Positions 52,741-61,535 of a DNA stretch of 64,000 nt are shown piece after piece. The translations under genes were made by a program, and so were the position numbers. Each line of letters starts with the position of its first letter. Within the stretch, counting starts at the first letter, position 1. The notes beneath the pieces are model-generated. The model saw only the letters and a list, made by a program, of their open reading frames with translations. It was not told where the DNA came from and did not search any database. Origin of the DNA: Prorocentrum cordatum (taxonomy: Eukaryota; Sar; Dinophyceae; Prorocentrales; Prorocentraceae); contig CAUYUJ010019381.1 of NCBI GenBank assembly GCA_963575745.1, positions 24,311 to 88,310 of the forward strand, in the 5' to 3' direction.

Positions 52741-53477
52741 GTCACATTGGTTCTCTTCTCCGAAGAATAGACTACACCATCTCCCCGATCTCGGACGTAG
52801 CCGTCCCCCTGGGGCATTGCGATTTACATCGAGTTCTGCCTCATCGATCGTTTTTTCATTTGAGATCACACCATCAACCATCAGCCCCAGGCCGGCATCG
52901 CCCCCCCATCCCTGTTCAATGCGCTGGCCAAACAGGCCAGAGGCGTGCTAAGATCTCCAGTAACAGATGAACCGTATTTCTAGTTCGCGCGCGCTGGGCG
53001 GCCCCTGTGGGTCCCCGGGCGAAAAAGTACCCAGGGAAGTTCCCGTCGAGGATGCCAGACCTCGCGAGGGCGATTTTCAGGGCCCCCCAGAGCGCCCCAG
53101 CAGTGTCCCAAGGTACCCCGGGCGCGGCAGGAGGCTCAGGGGGGGGGAAGCACCGAGCTTGAATCGCCGAGATACCGGCGACGGGCCCACCCCGATGGCG
53201 ACTCCGCGCCCCGTCAACGAGCGCCCGACGACGATGTCTCGAGCTCGATCGATCCGCAGGTGCCCCCGTGCTCGAGACCCAGACCTCTGGCGTCCTTATG
53301 TTTTCGTTTAGAACGCACGCTCCCGAGCTCCCGACCCCATCCCCGGGGGGGACCCGTCTTTCACCCCGCACCCGCCCTCGGACGACCCTGGCGCCCGAGC
53401 GCGGCCCCGGGATGGCGAGAGTGGCGACGAGCACCCCCGGGACGGGGCGGCAAGGCGCTGTTCGTGGCCCCTGTGGG
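52741..53477. other. Unassigned DNA
   Basis: About 740 bp with open frames on both strands (minus 52916-53506). No recognisable domain and no repeats. Confidence 0.4.
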
Positions 53478-53645
53478 CCAGGAGGGAAAAAAACGCACAG
53501 ACACAATCATCGTCGATCCCTTGGAAAATGTACAAAAATATGGGGAGTGGGGGGGAGGACGGAAATCCCCCAAAAAATTGAAAAGCATGGGGGAATCCTG
53601 CGATTTGTGTGTGTGTATTTCTTTGTGTTTCCCAGGGCCCCTTCA
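53478..53645 (+). mobile_element. Family A short element, copy 6 (TSD GTGGG/CTGGG)
   Basis: 168 bp, starting CCAGGAGGGAAAAAAACGCA and ending TTTCCCAGGGCCCCTTCA, with 5-bp flanks matching at four positions. It lies about 190 bp upstream of the GGA array into which LINE-2 is inserted. Confidence 0.75.
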
Positions 53646-53824
53646 CTGGGGCCTGAGCGCGGGGTGTCGATGCCGTGACGTGCACACGTCGGCCTCGCTG
53701 CCCGCATCTCGCCGCTCCCCCGGCGGCCGCGCCCTGGTCTTTTGTGAGAGGCATAGCTGCGCCTCGCTGCCCGTGCGCGTGCCCGCGCTGCCCGAGCTGC
53801 GGTTGGGCCTGGCAGGGCCCAGGA

Positions 53825-53844
53825 GAGGCTGGAGGAGGAGGAGG

Positions 53845-53883
<39 letters not shown>

Positions 53884-53910
53884 CGGAGGAGGAGCAGGAG
53901 GAGCTTACTG
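53825..53910. repeat. (GGA/GCA)n array at the 5' end of LINE-2
   Basis: GGA units mixed with GGAGCA units, ending immediately before the element leader. An equivalent GGA/GCA array follows the element after its poly(A). Confidence 0.9.
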
Positions 53911-53971
53911 GGGTTTGCCCCATCTTTTCAACCATCACGTTCGTTTCTAGCACTCTCTGTACTCGTGTGCG

Positions 53972-55210
53972 ATGGCGCGCAACGCTTCTTCTCTCGGCGC
54001 TGACGCTTGGGTATATCACCCGTGGGTTCGGCAGGGGGGAGGTGGCGGCGCTGTGCACCACACTCCTCAGTCCAAGAGTGCCTGTCCGTCCTGCGGCTGC
54101 CGTCGCAACCTGCCGCACTTCAAGTGGTGCAAGCATTGTCATTCCGACCTGCCGAAGGTTCAAGGCGCCCCTGTCCAGGCCGCCTCTGGAGCATGGGCGC
54201 GAGGTTTCGGGTCTGCTGAAGAGGAGGTTGAGGCACTTGTGCGCATGGACGGCAAGGGCAAGGGAGGGCGCAAGGGCCAGGACAAGAAGGGCAAGGGCAA
54301 GGGCTCTGAGCGTGCATCTGCAGGCAAAGGTGCTCGTGCGGAGGCTTGTCTCGACGTTCCACATGGAGCCCTGCCGCCTGGCCCCGTGCCCCGCTTGTCC
54401 GCCGACGAAGCCAAGCAGCTCGCCGATCTTCACTCGAAAGCTGGAGAAGAGCAGCTGGCAGCCAAGTACCGTGCCATCGCCGTCTCCCTCGACAAGTCGG
54501 AGCGCGCCCCTGCGCCGTCTCTGCAGCAGCAGGCTCAGTCCGCCCATGCTGCTGTCCGCCGCAAGGAGCGGGCACTCCAGGCCGAGTTCGCGAAGCTCAA
54601 TCGCTGGAGGGCTGAGCTGGAGGAGCAGCGCAAGAAAGTGGCGGAGCTTCATTCTGAGCTGGGCGAGGCCGATGCCGCATACAAGAAAGTCGTTTTGGAG
54701 CTGCAGATGCAGGTGCCTTCGGAGCCTGCACCCGCAGCGGTGGCCCAGGTCACTCTCGAGCAGCTGGTGGACGGCACCGTCTCCATCGACCAGATCATCT
54801 CGACTGACGTGCTCGAAGTTGCCGATGACGCCCACGACCTTGAGGAGCAAGACCGTAAGGAGATCCAGCAGCGCAAGGATGAGCTGTCCGAGAAAGTGCG
54901 AGAGGCAGCCAAGTCATTGTTCCAAGACGCGTTGTCAAAAATCAAGGAGGCCAAGGAGCAGCACACCAAGCACCTCGAAAGGCTTGGCAAGAAGCGCAAG
55001 ACTGGCGCTGGCAACGTCTCAGACGCCGCTACGTTGGGAGGCGAAGCAGCTGCTGCAAGTGAAGGATCTGGTCAGTCCACAGGGGCAGGGCCGTCGTGCG
55101 CGTCCTCTTCGGGGTCACGGTCTGAGCCTCCTGAGCCTGACATTCGCACCCTGGTTGCAGACGAGCTTTCCAATCCTCCCCCCCTCCCTGGGAAGGGAGG
55201 GGGACAATAA
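53972..55210 (+). CDS. LINE-2 ORF1: zinc-finger and coiled-coil RNA-binding-type protein (412 aa)
   Basis: Starts at the first ATG after the leader. A zinc-ribbon motif lies near residues 37-55 (CPSCGCRRN ... WCKHC, C-x2-C-x11-C-x2-C). A Lys/Gly-rich basic stretch (about residues 92-125) suits RNA binding, and a long Lys/Glu/Ala-rich coiled coil spans about residues 150-350. The tail is Ser/Pro-rich. By analogy with LINE ORF1 proteins it would coat element RNA and multimerise; this is inference. The layout (zinc finger, basic linker, coiled coil) parallels LINE-1 ORF1 despite little sequence identity. Confidence 0.85.
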   Translation: MARNASSLGADAWVYHPWVRQGGGGGAVHHTPQSKSACPSCGCRRNLPHFKWCKHCHSDLPKVQGAPVQAASGAWARGFGSAEEEVEALVRMDGKGKGGRKGQDKKGKGKGSERASAGKGARAEACLDVPHGALPPGPVPRLSADEAKQLADLHSKAGEEQLAAKYRAIAVSLDKSERAPAPSLQQQAQSAHAAVRRKERALQAEFAKLNRWRAELEEQRKKVAELHSELGEADAAYKKVVLELQMQVPSEPAPAAVAQVTLEQLVDGTVSIDQIISTDVLEVADDAHDLEEQDRKEIQQRKDELSEKVREAAKSLFQDALSKIKEAKEQHTKHLERLGKKRKTGAGNVSDAATLGGEAAAASEGSGQSTGAGPSCASSSGSRSEPPEPDIRTLVADELSNPPPLPGKGGGQ

Positions 55211-55241
55211 TTCCACAGATGTGCGAGCACTTTTGCCGTTT

Positions 55242-58200
55242 ATGAATCGCAGTTTCGCTGGGCTCGACAGCTTTCTCTTGGAGATTCACGCTTGGATGAG
55301 TGTTCCTAGCGATGTTCCCAGGAGCTTTTGCACGCCTGCCACCAGCAGGAGGCTGAAAAGGGAGTTTTGCTCATTTCTGTCTGCTAGTCCGTTCGCAGCT
55401 CAGCCCATTACACTTTGGCCAGTCGGCAAGTCCAGCTGCATCTCTCCCCTCAATCTGGCCAGGGCCCAGGACCCAGGTGAGGACCAAAGGGGCGCCGTCA
55501 GTGTGGCCTTGGAGGCGTGGTCTGTTAATTGCAACAAGTGGGGCACGATGAAAGAATTCTTGGAGGATCCCAACTGTTCGGCTCACATCATCCTTTGCCA
55601 AGAACACCGCCTCAGGGGCCCTGAGTCGATAGACCGTGCCTCCGCCTCTGCGATTCGTGCGGGCTGGAAGTCCATCTGGCTCGCTGCAGTTCCTGGCCCG
55701 CAAGGTGGAGACAGTGCTGGTGTGGCCATTTTTGCCAGGTCTTGGCTTGGGCTCCACTCTGTGCCTTCCCCAGCCATAGCTCGGGGCCGCTGCCTAGCCT
55801 GCAAGTGTCACGCGCCTGACAGCCCAGCGTTACTTTTGGTCTCTCTTTATCTTCACCACTCCGTGGGGCTCGACGCCTCCAACGGGGGCATCCTCAGCGA
55901 CCTGGGGGAGTTCGTGAGCAGTCAGTCGGAGGATTACATCATAGGTGGGGACTTTAACTTCGGGCCAGACTTGTTAGAAGGCATGGGATTTGCTAAAGCT
56001 GTGGGGGGTCTCCTGATCACCACCCCCGACAATACCCACTATCCTTCCTTGGGTGACCCAGCCAAGTTTGACTACTTCGTGGTCTCGTCCCCCCTGGCCA
56101 AGGGCCTCAGCGAGGCCAAAGTCCGTCTGGACACGACGCTCAACCCCCACCGCCCCGTGTCGCTCACTTTTCACCCCCGTCTGCGTCAATTGAAGGCTCT
56201 CGCCTTTCGCAAGCCGCCGCCCTTGCCTGTGGACCCCCCGTTCGGCCCCAGGCCGCAGGAGTGCAGCACTGATTGGGATCTGGTGCTTGACCTGGTCAAT
56301 ACTGCTGTGGACAGAGTGTCCCTTGGGGACGGTGACGGGGCTGCTGCCCGGCTCTCTGAAGGGTACGGTCTCTGGGCGAATAGAGCTGAACTTGATCTTG
56401 CGCGGGTCCTGGGGGCCGACCTCCCTGTCTATGGGTCCCGCGGAAAAACTATTGAGACGTTTTGGAAGCCCATCTGCCAGGCGTGTCCTCCTTCCAAGGA
56501 CCCCGTTTCCCGCGGTCTGAAGTGGTTGGAGACCCAGCTCAAGGCCTTGAGATCTGAGGTATCAGCACACAACGTTCCACTACGGTGCATCAAGGCCTTG
56601 TGCTCTCCGCCGCCGTGCGCTGGCACGGCTCGTGCCTGTCATGCTGGACTATTTCAACGTGCCACCAGCTTAGCTGCCTCCTGTGCTGATCGACTGGCTG
56701 GTCGCAAGCACTCGTCCGTTTGCTCTGCTCCGTCTGGAGCGTTTCCTCCTCCCCCCGTTTTGCCCGTCGCGCTCGATAATCAGTGTCAGGACAAGGCGGA
56801 TCAGGACACGCGGTCCCCGCCTGCTTTCTCGGATTGCGTGGCTGATGTTGATCAGCTGCTCGCATCTCTCGCGCCGTGCCTAGAGGAGGCCGCTAAGGAC
56901 TTTGCTAAGGCTAACAAGCGCCGCTGGCGAGAATGGCTCCAAGAAGGTTTGGACAAAGGGGGCAGGCGGGCCCATCGCGTTCTTAGAGACCCCACTCCTT
57001 GGGTTCCCTCGGTCACCATTGCTGCGAACGGCCAAATTGTGGCGGACCCCAGGGCCCTTTTGTCTGCCGAAGGGCAGCGATTTCAGGCGTGGTGGGGGGA
57101 GGGGAGCGGGCCTCCTGCGGGCCCTGTTCGCTTGGTCACCCCCCTGCCCCGCCTCTCCCCTGATGAGATCCGCCAGGTCTGCAAGACCTACCGTAAACAG
57201 AGTGCGGTTTCGGTTGACGGTTTCCACCTGCGTCATTATTCGTTTTTGTGTGACGCCGCCCTCATTGCTCTCTCGGGTCTCCTTTTCGTCATCGAAGCCA
57301 CGGGGAGGCTTCCTAATCAGTTAATGGTTGTTCTTTTGGCCCTCCTGCCCAAACCTGTCGGGGGCTTCAGGCCCATCGGCGTTTTTGTTTCGTGGCATCG
57401 GCTTTGGGGCCGAGCCAGGAGGCCTTTCGCTCTCGATTGGGAAAAGAAGTTCGCGAGGCCCTATTGGGCTGCTGGAGCCAATCGGGGCGCCACGGATGTT
57501 GTCTGGAGGCAGAGCTTCAAAGCCGAAGCGGGAGTTTCCAAGGGCCTCACTTCAGGGTCAGTCTTTTATGACCTTCAGAAGTACTACGAGAGCATCTCCC
57601 TTGTTTTCCTCGAGAATCAGTGCCAATGCCTCGACTTCCCCGTAGTCATCACCAGGGTCGCCATGGCGGCCTATCGCTCGTGCAGGTTTCTCAGCCTTGG
57701 GGGCATCATCGAGGGGCCGTACTGGGTCAGTTGTGGGGTCGTAGCCGGGTGCTCGATGGCCACTTCGTTCATCCGAGTTTTCGCTCTTAAGGCATTCGAT
57801 AAGTTGTGCAATGGCTTGGCTAGTGGCACTGATTTCGACGCCTACATTGATGACACGTGCCTCTCGCACACGGGCACGGTCCCCGAAGTCGTTGAGGCAC
57901 TAGTTTCTTCCTCTGTCAGCTTACACAAGGCTGTCACCCAAGAGCTAGGTTGTGTGCTGGCGCTCGACAAAGTGGGATGTGTATGCAGCCACAAGTCAAT
58001 TGCCATTCAGCTCGAGGAGCGACTGGGAGAGTTGCGCGGCAAGCCCTCGGCCTCGGTGGTCAATTTGGGTACTGACTACACGGCGGGCCGCTCATTACGC
58101 ACCACGACCCCAGGCTCAAAAAAGGGTAAATCAGCCAAACTCAAGGCTCGTCAGGCCAAGTTTTTTCGTCAATGCAGGCGCATCGACAAGCACAAAAGCA

Positions 58201-60392
58201 ACCTGGGCAGGTCCGCTGTCAGGATTTTTGCGTCGGGCCCGCTGGCGGGCGTCACCTTTGGGTCTGAAATTTGGGGAGTTTCGGACCGCGAGCTCCACTC
58301 GCTCAGGAGTAAGGGCATGGCCACTATCTCTCCCAAATCCCAGCACCGTTCCCTCACCACCCTCTCGCTCCTTGAAGGGGACCCCCCTTGGAGAGCGAGT
58401 GTGGCCCCTATCATTCGTTGGTGCAAAGAGCTGTGGCTTGTGCAGACTAAGGCTTTTGATGGGGCCCTGTCGTTTGCTTCGTTGCGTTCGGCCTGGGAAG
58501 TCACCTTCGGCAGGGATGACTGGTCCTGGGCCAAAGTGAGGGGTCCTGTCTCGGCCCTCAGGATGTCTCTTTACCGCTTAGGGTGGCAGATGACGGACTT
58601 CTGCACCATTATCTCTGACCTGGGTGAGACCCTCCAGCTCCTGCTTCTGTCTCCCCGCCTTGTGGGGGCTTTGTGTCGGGCTGCCGTCTTGAGGGGGCTT
58701 GAACGGTCTTCGGGGGAGAAGCTGGGGGTCGAGCACAGGCTCTGCTGGGACATTGTCAAATCCTGTATCAGGTCTAAACGCACCAGCCCTAAGGATAGGT
58801 CGACAATGCGCGCATTGGCCTGTAACGCCATTTGGACCGCCAGTTCCGCGAAGCTAGCTGGCTACCAGATTAGCGACATCTGCCAGCTGTGCCAGTCCGA
58901 GGTTGACACATTGTGGCACCGGCTTTGGGAGTGCCCTTCGTGCTCTTCTGTGCGTGAAGAAATTGCTGATGACGAGATTATTGCCAGTGCCCTCGACACT
59001 GCATCTGAGGGTTACGAGACCACTCTCTGGATATATGGAGCCTTTCGGCATCCTGGTGACTACTTCCCTCGGCCCGAGTGCAATGGAGAAGTCTTGGTCA
59101 ACTGGATGGTCCCTGAGGTCACTATCCCTGGGTCCCTGGGCCCCACGCCTACCTCTCCTGACTTAGGGGTCTGGGGGTCTTTGTTCATTGATGGCTCTTG
59201 CATCCGCCACCCTGTGTCCGAACTCTGCAGGAGCGCTTGGTGTGTTGCCATGGTGGACCCCGAGGCCAATTTAGTCTGTGAAGTTTCTGCCCCTGTTCGG
59301 CCCCCCTACGCGCAGTCGCCCCAAGCTGCTGAGTATTCTGCCTTTTGTGGCATTGGCGTGTGTGTAGGGGGCCAGGCTGACGCTTACAGTGACTGCGCTA
59401 ATGTCGTGAAACAGTACTCCCTAGGCCTCGACGTGTGCAAGTCTCCCAAGCGGGTTCATTCAGGGCTCATGTTGCAAGGCTTGTCTGTGGGGCAAGGGAA
59501 GCTGCCCTCGCTGGCCAAAGTCGATGCCCACCTCGATCCTGACGCCCCTGATCTCTCTGAGGATGAAAGATTTTTGAGGAAGGGCAACGAGCTAGCAGAT
59601 GCTGGAGCCAAGCGTGCAGTCGCCCGACACCCTGCCTTTGACCCCAGTCTGTCTCAGGAGCTCGACTGGAAAATTAAGGTGTCTAAGACGGTGATGTCCC
59701 TTGGTGCTGCCCTCCTCCCCCTTTGGCCTCGCGTGGAGTTCCTCGGGGTGGAGCGTGTTCCTCGTCCTCCCGCCCCAGCCGTGCATCGGCTGCAGCACCA
59801 ATGGGAACTCATCAGTTCAGTTTGGAGGTGCAGAGTTTGCCTCCTAGGGTCCCTCTCTAAGCGCCCGCCTGTTCCAGGGGGGTGCAGGGGCCACTCCAGG
59901 CTCGACTCTGCAGTTTTGGACAGGTTGGGGCATAAAGTCATCGCTCTAGCCTGCTCCGATAACTCATTCTTGTTCACTTGCCTGCACTGCAGGAGTTATA
60001 GTTCTGGGGCCCAGGTCAAGAAGCTGGGCCAACTGCGTCAGCCGCCGACGGTCACAGGTCACAAGAACTGGAGGAAGATCCAGAAGGGCAGCCATCCAGA
60101 TAAACCACACGTGGTGGTAGAGACTGGCTGCTCTTTGCCTGTCTCGGCGTCGCTCGGCCATCTCACCTCTTCCCCGCTCCCTCGTGAGCCTCCCCTCCCT
60201 TCCCCTCCCGCCCTCGCCCCTCCCTCAGGGGCGAGGTCAGGTCAGGCCTCTGCCGCTGGAGGCCGGCCCGTGCAGCGTGCCCCGCCAGGCGGGGCCCTCG
60301 CTGCTTCGGAGGGGCGGGAGGAGGAGGACGAGGCCGCGCGTGTTCTTTTCTCGGGGCCATCCAGGACTCGGTTTTCGAGCGATTCGGACTGA
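55242..60392 (+). CDS. LINE-2 ORF2: endonuclease-reverse transcriptase-RNase H polyprotein (1716 aa)
   Basis: The frame is open far upstream through ORF1, but the first ATG after the ORF1 stop is at 55242. Endonuclease: SVNCNKWG near residue 96, E121 (CQEH), GGDFN with D237, D277 (FDYFVVS), H303. Reverse transcriptase: motif A FYDLQKYYE with D777, motif B GVVAGCSMATS, motif C YIDD with D870/D871. RNase H: D1317 (FIDGS), E1364, D1384, D1453 (NELADAG). C-terminal Cys pairs (WRCRVC, FTCLHC) at about 1530-1600 suggest a zinc-binding region, and the tail is Pro/Gly-rich. It would nick target DNA and copy element RNA at the nick. Nothing essential is missing. Confidence 0.9.
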   Translation: MNRSFAGLDSFLLEIHAWMSVPSDVPRSFCTPATSRRLKREFCSFLSASPFAAQPITLWPVGKSSCISPLNLARAQDPGEDQRGAVSVALEAWSVNCNKWGTMKEFLEDPNCSAHIILCQEHRLRGPESIDRASASAIRAGWKSIWLAAVPGPQGGDSAGVAIFARSWLGLHSVPSPAIARGRCLACKCHAPDSPALLLVSLYLHHSVGLDASNGGILSDLGEFVSSQSEDYIIGGDFNFGPDLLEGMGFAKAVGGLLITTPDNTHYPSLGDPAKFDYFVVSSPLAKGLSEAKVRLDTTLNPHRPVSLTFHPRLRQLKALAFRKPPPLPVDPPFGPRPQECSTDWDLVLDLVNTAVDRVSLGDGDGAAARLSEGYGLWANRAELDLARVLGADLPVYGSRGKTIETFWKPICQACPPSKDPVSRGLKWLETQLKALRSEVSAHNVPLRCIKALCSPPPCAGTARACHAGLFQRATSLAASCADRLAGRKHSSVCSAPSGAFPPPPVLPVALDNQCQDKADQDTRSPPAFSDCVADVDQLLASLAPCLEEAAKDFAKANKRRWREWLQEGLDKGGRRAHRVLRDPTPWVPSVTIAANGQIVADPRALLSAEGQRFQAWWGEGSGPPAGPVRLVTPLPRLSPDEIRQVCKTYRKQSAVSVDGFHLRHYSFLCDAALIALSGLLFVIEATGRLPNQLMVVLLALLPKPVGGFRPIGVFVSWHRLWGRARRPFALDWEKKFARPYWAAGANRGATDVVWRQSFKAEAGVSKGLTSGSVFYDLQKYYESISLVFLENQCQCLDFPVVITRVAMAAYRSCRFLSLGGIIEGPYWVSCGVVAGCSMATSFIRVFALKAFDKLCNGLASGTDFDAYIDDTCLSHTGTVPEVVEALVSSSVSLHKAVTQELGCVLALDKVGCVCSHKSIAIQLEERLGELRGKPSASVVNLGTDYTAGRSLRTTTPGSKKGKSAKLKARQAKFFRQCRRIDKHKSNLGRSAVRIFASGPLAGVTFGSEIWGVSDRELHSLRSKGMATISPKSQHRSLTTLSLLEGDPPWRASVAPIIRWCKELWLVQTKAFDGALSFASLRSAWEVTFGRDDWSWAKVRGPVSALRMSLYRLGWQMTDFCTIISDLGETLQLLLLSPRLVGALCRAAVLRGLERSSGEKLGVEHRLCWDIVKSCIRSKRTSPKDRSTMRALACNAIWTASSAKLAGYQISDICQLCQSEVDTLWHRLWECPSCSSVREEIADDEIIASALDTASEGYETTLWIYGAFRHPGDYFPRPECNGEVLVNWMVPEVTIPGSLGPTPTSPDLGVWGSLFIDGSCIRHPVSELCRSAWCVAMVDPEANLVCEVSAPVRPPYAQSPQAAEYSAFCGIGVCVGGQADAYSDCANVVKQYSLGLDVCKSPKRVHSGLMLQGLSVGQGKLPSLAKVDAHLDPDAPDLSEDERFLRKGNELADAGAKRAVARHPAFDPSLSQELDWKIKVSKTVMSLGAALLPLWPRVEFLGVERVPRPPAPAVHRLQHQWELISSVWRCRVCLLGSLSKRPPVPGGCRGHSRLDSAVLDRLGHKVIALACSDNSFLFTCLHCRSYSSGAQVKKLGQLRQPPTVTGHKNWRKIQKGSHPDKPHVVVETGCSLPVSASLGHLTSSPLPREPPLPSPPALAPPSGARSGQASAAGGRPVQRAPPGGALAASEGREEEDEAARVLFSGPSRTRFSSDSD

Positions 60393-60464
60393 GCCCGTTT
60401 ATCCTGCCAGGGGTGTCTCGCTCTGCCAGGTTTCAAATCATTCCTGAGACATAGCCGTGGACGG

Positions 60465-60478
60465 CAAAAAAAAAAAAA
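60465..60478 (+). other. Poly(A) tail of LINE-2
   Basis: A run of 14 A directly between the element 3' region (ending GTGGACGGC) and the following GGA/GCA array. It marks the 3' end of the reverse-transcribed RNA. LINE-1 lacks such a tail. Confidence 0.85.
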
Positions 60479-60632
60479 AGAGGAGGAAGAGCAGGAGCAG
60501 GAGGAGGAGGAGGAGCAGGAGCAGGAGGAGGAGGAGCAGGAGGAGGAGGAGGAGGAGGAGGAGGAGCAGGAGGAGGAGGAGGAGGAGCAGCAGGAGGAGG
60601 AGGAGGAGGAGGAGCAGGAGGAGGAAGGATGG
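60479..60632. repeat. (GGA/GCA)n array at the 3' end of LINE-2
   Basis: GGA units with regular GCA variants, of the same composition as the array at 53825-53910. The two are probably the two halves of one array split by the insertion. Confidence 0.9.
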
Positions 60633-61215
60633 GATGTCAGCAGGCGTGCGCTCCCGAAGCGAACGAGGCGGAGGCGGACGGCGCCGCCCAGACTCGGGCC
60701 AGCTGCGCCACCGCCCGCCCGGGAGGAGCACGCTGCCGAGCGCCAGCCGGGGAGGAGAGAAGGCAGCGGGGCACGTGCCCTTGGCTGGCGTGCCTCGTCC
60801 TGCTCGTCCAGAGCAAGGAAGAATAGACAACGCCATCGGGGACCGGGAGCCTCGCGCGGCGGGCTGCAGGCCCTCCCCCCGCCCAGGTCTCAGCTCGGGG
60901 TCCCCGGCCAGTCCTGGCTCCTCAGCTTCGGCGGCGACTGCCAGGGCTTGCAGGACCGCGCGGTGCTTCGGTATTCCGACGACGGCGGTGGCGCTGGCAG
61001 CGGCGGCGGCGACTTGATGGCAATTTGTTGGCGGTTTAGGACTGGAGCCATCGATGTTCCCTCCCTTCCAGGCCTTCGCCAGGAAGGGAGGGCGGGAAAT
61101 AGTTATTCGTAGGTAGGCGCGTCGACAAAACGGCGGCAAGCCGAATTAAAAGAGGTAAGAGGAGAACGGCAGCACTCCTAGCGACAAAAGCACCCCACAG
61201 CCCTTATCCTATCAT
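60633..61215. other. Unassigned DNA
   Basis: A GC-rich segment (60633-61020) with open frames on both strands and a plainer segment to 61215. No recognisable gene. Confidence 0.4.
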
Positions 61216-61217
61216 TA

Positions 61218-61292
61218 GTATCCTCCTCCTCCTGCTCCTCCTCCTCCTCCTCCTCCTCCTCCTCCTCCTCCTCCTCCTCTTCCTCCTCCTCC
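61218..61292. repeat. (TCC)n array
   Basis: A short TCC array with TGC and TTC variants. Confidence 0.9.
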
Positions 61293-61369
61293 TGCATCCC
61301 ATTCCGCCCGCAGGGGCCCGCCCTCCCCAGACATATGCGACGTCTCCAGTTTTTCAACGCGGGGTCCCC

Positions 61370-61445
61370 GGAAGTCCCGACCCTTCCCCGGGGCTGGGTT
61401 TTCATCCTGAGTCGTTGTTTGACGGTCCTGGAACCCAGCGAGGGC
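61370..61445. repeat. Dispersed repeat family L, copy 2 (inverted)
   Basis: The reverse complement of 20345-20420: CCCCGGGGCTGGGTTTTCAT, CCTGAGT, TTTGACGGTCCTGGAACC. It lies just upstream of family K copy 2, as family L copy 1 lies just downstream of family K copy 1. Confidence 0.65.
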
Positions 61446-61475
61446 TGGCCCACAGAGGCCGAACATTGTATATCT

Positions 61476-61479
<4 letters not shown>

Positions 61480-61532
<53 letters not shown>
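61480..61532. repeat. TA microsatellite
   Basis: An alternating TA tract of about 50 bp that abuts the left end of family K copy 2. Confidence 0.95.

Positions 61533-61535
<3 letters not shown>

Larger units (their letters stand above)
53905..60480 (+). mobile_element. Non-LTR retrotransposon LINE-2, apparently intact (~6.6 kb)
   Basis: A short leader (about 65 bp) precedes ORF1 (53972-55210); ORF2 (55242-60392) follows after 31 bp in another frame; then about 70 bp of 3' region and a 14-bp A run. GGA-type arrays lie on both sides. The order endonuclease, reverse transcriptase, RNase H, C-terminal zinc cluster is the same as in LINE-1. The protein sequences of the two are only distantly alike, so they represent different lineages. 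No stop or frameshift interrupts either ORF, and every catalytic residue I checked is present. It could still be active. Confidence 0.9.

Noticed and set aside
53967-55241. The N-terminal 425 codons of the long LINE-2 ORF2 frame
   Set aside because: This part overlaps ORF1 in another frame and reads as low-quality Arg/Ser-rich sequence; the endonuclease starts only after the ORF1 stop, so the ATG at 55242 is preferred.
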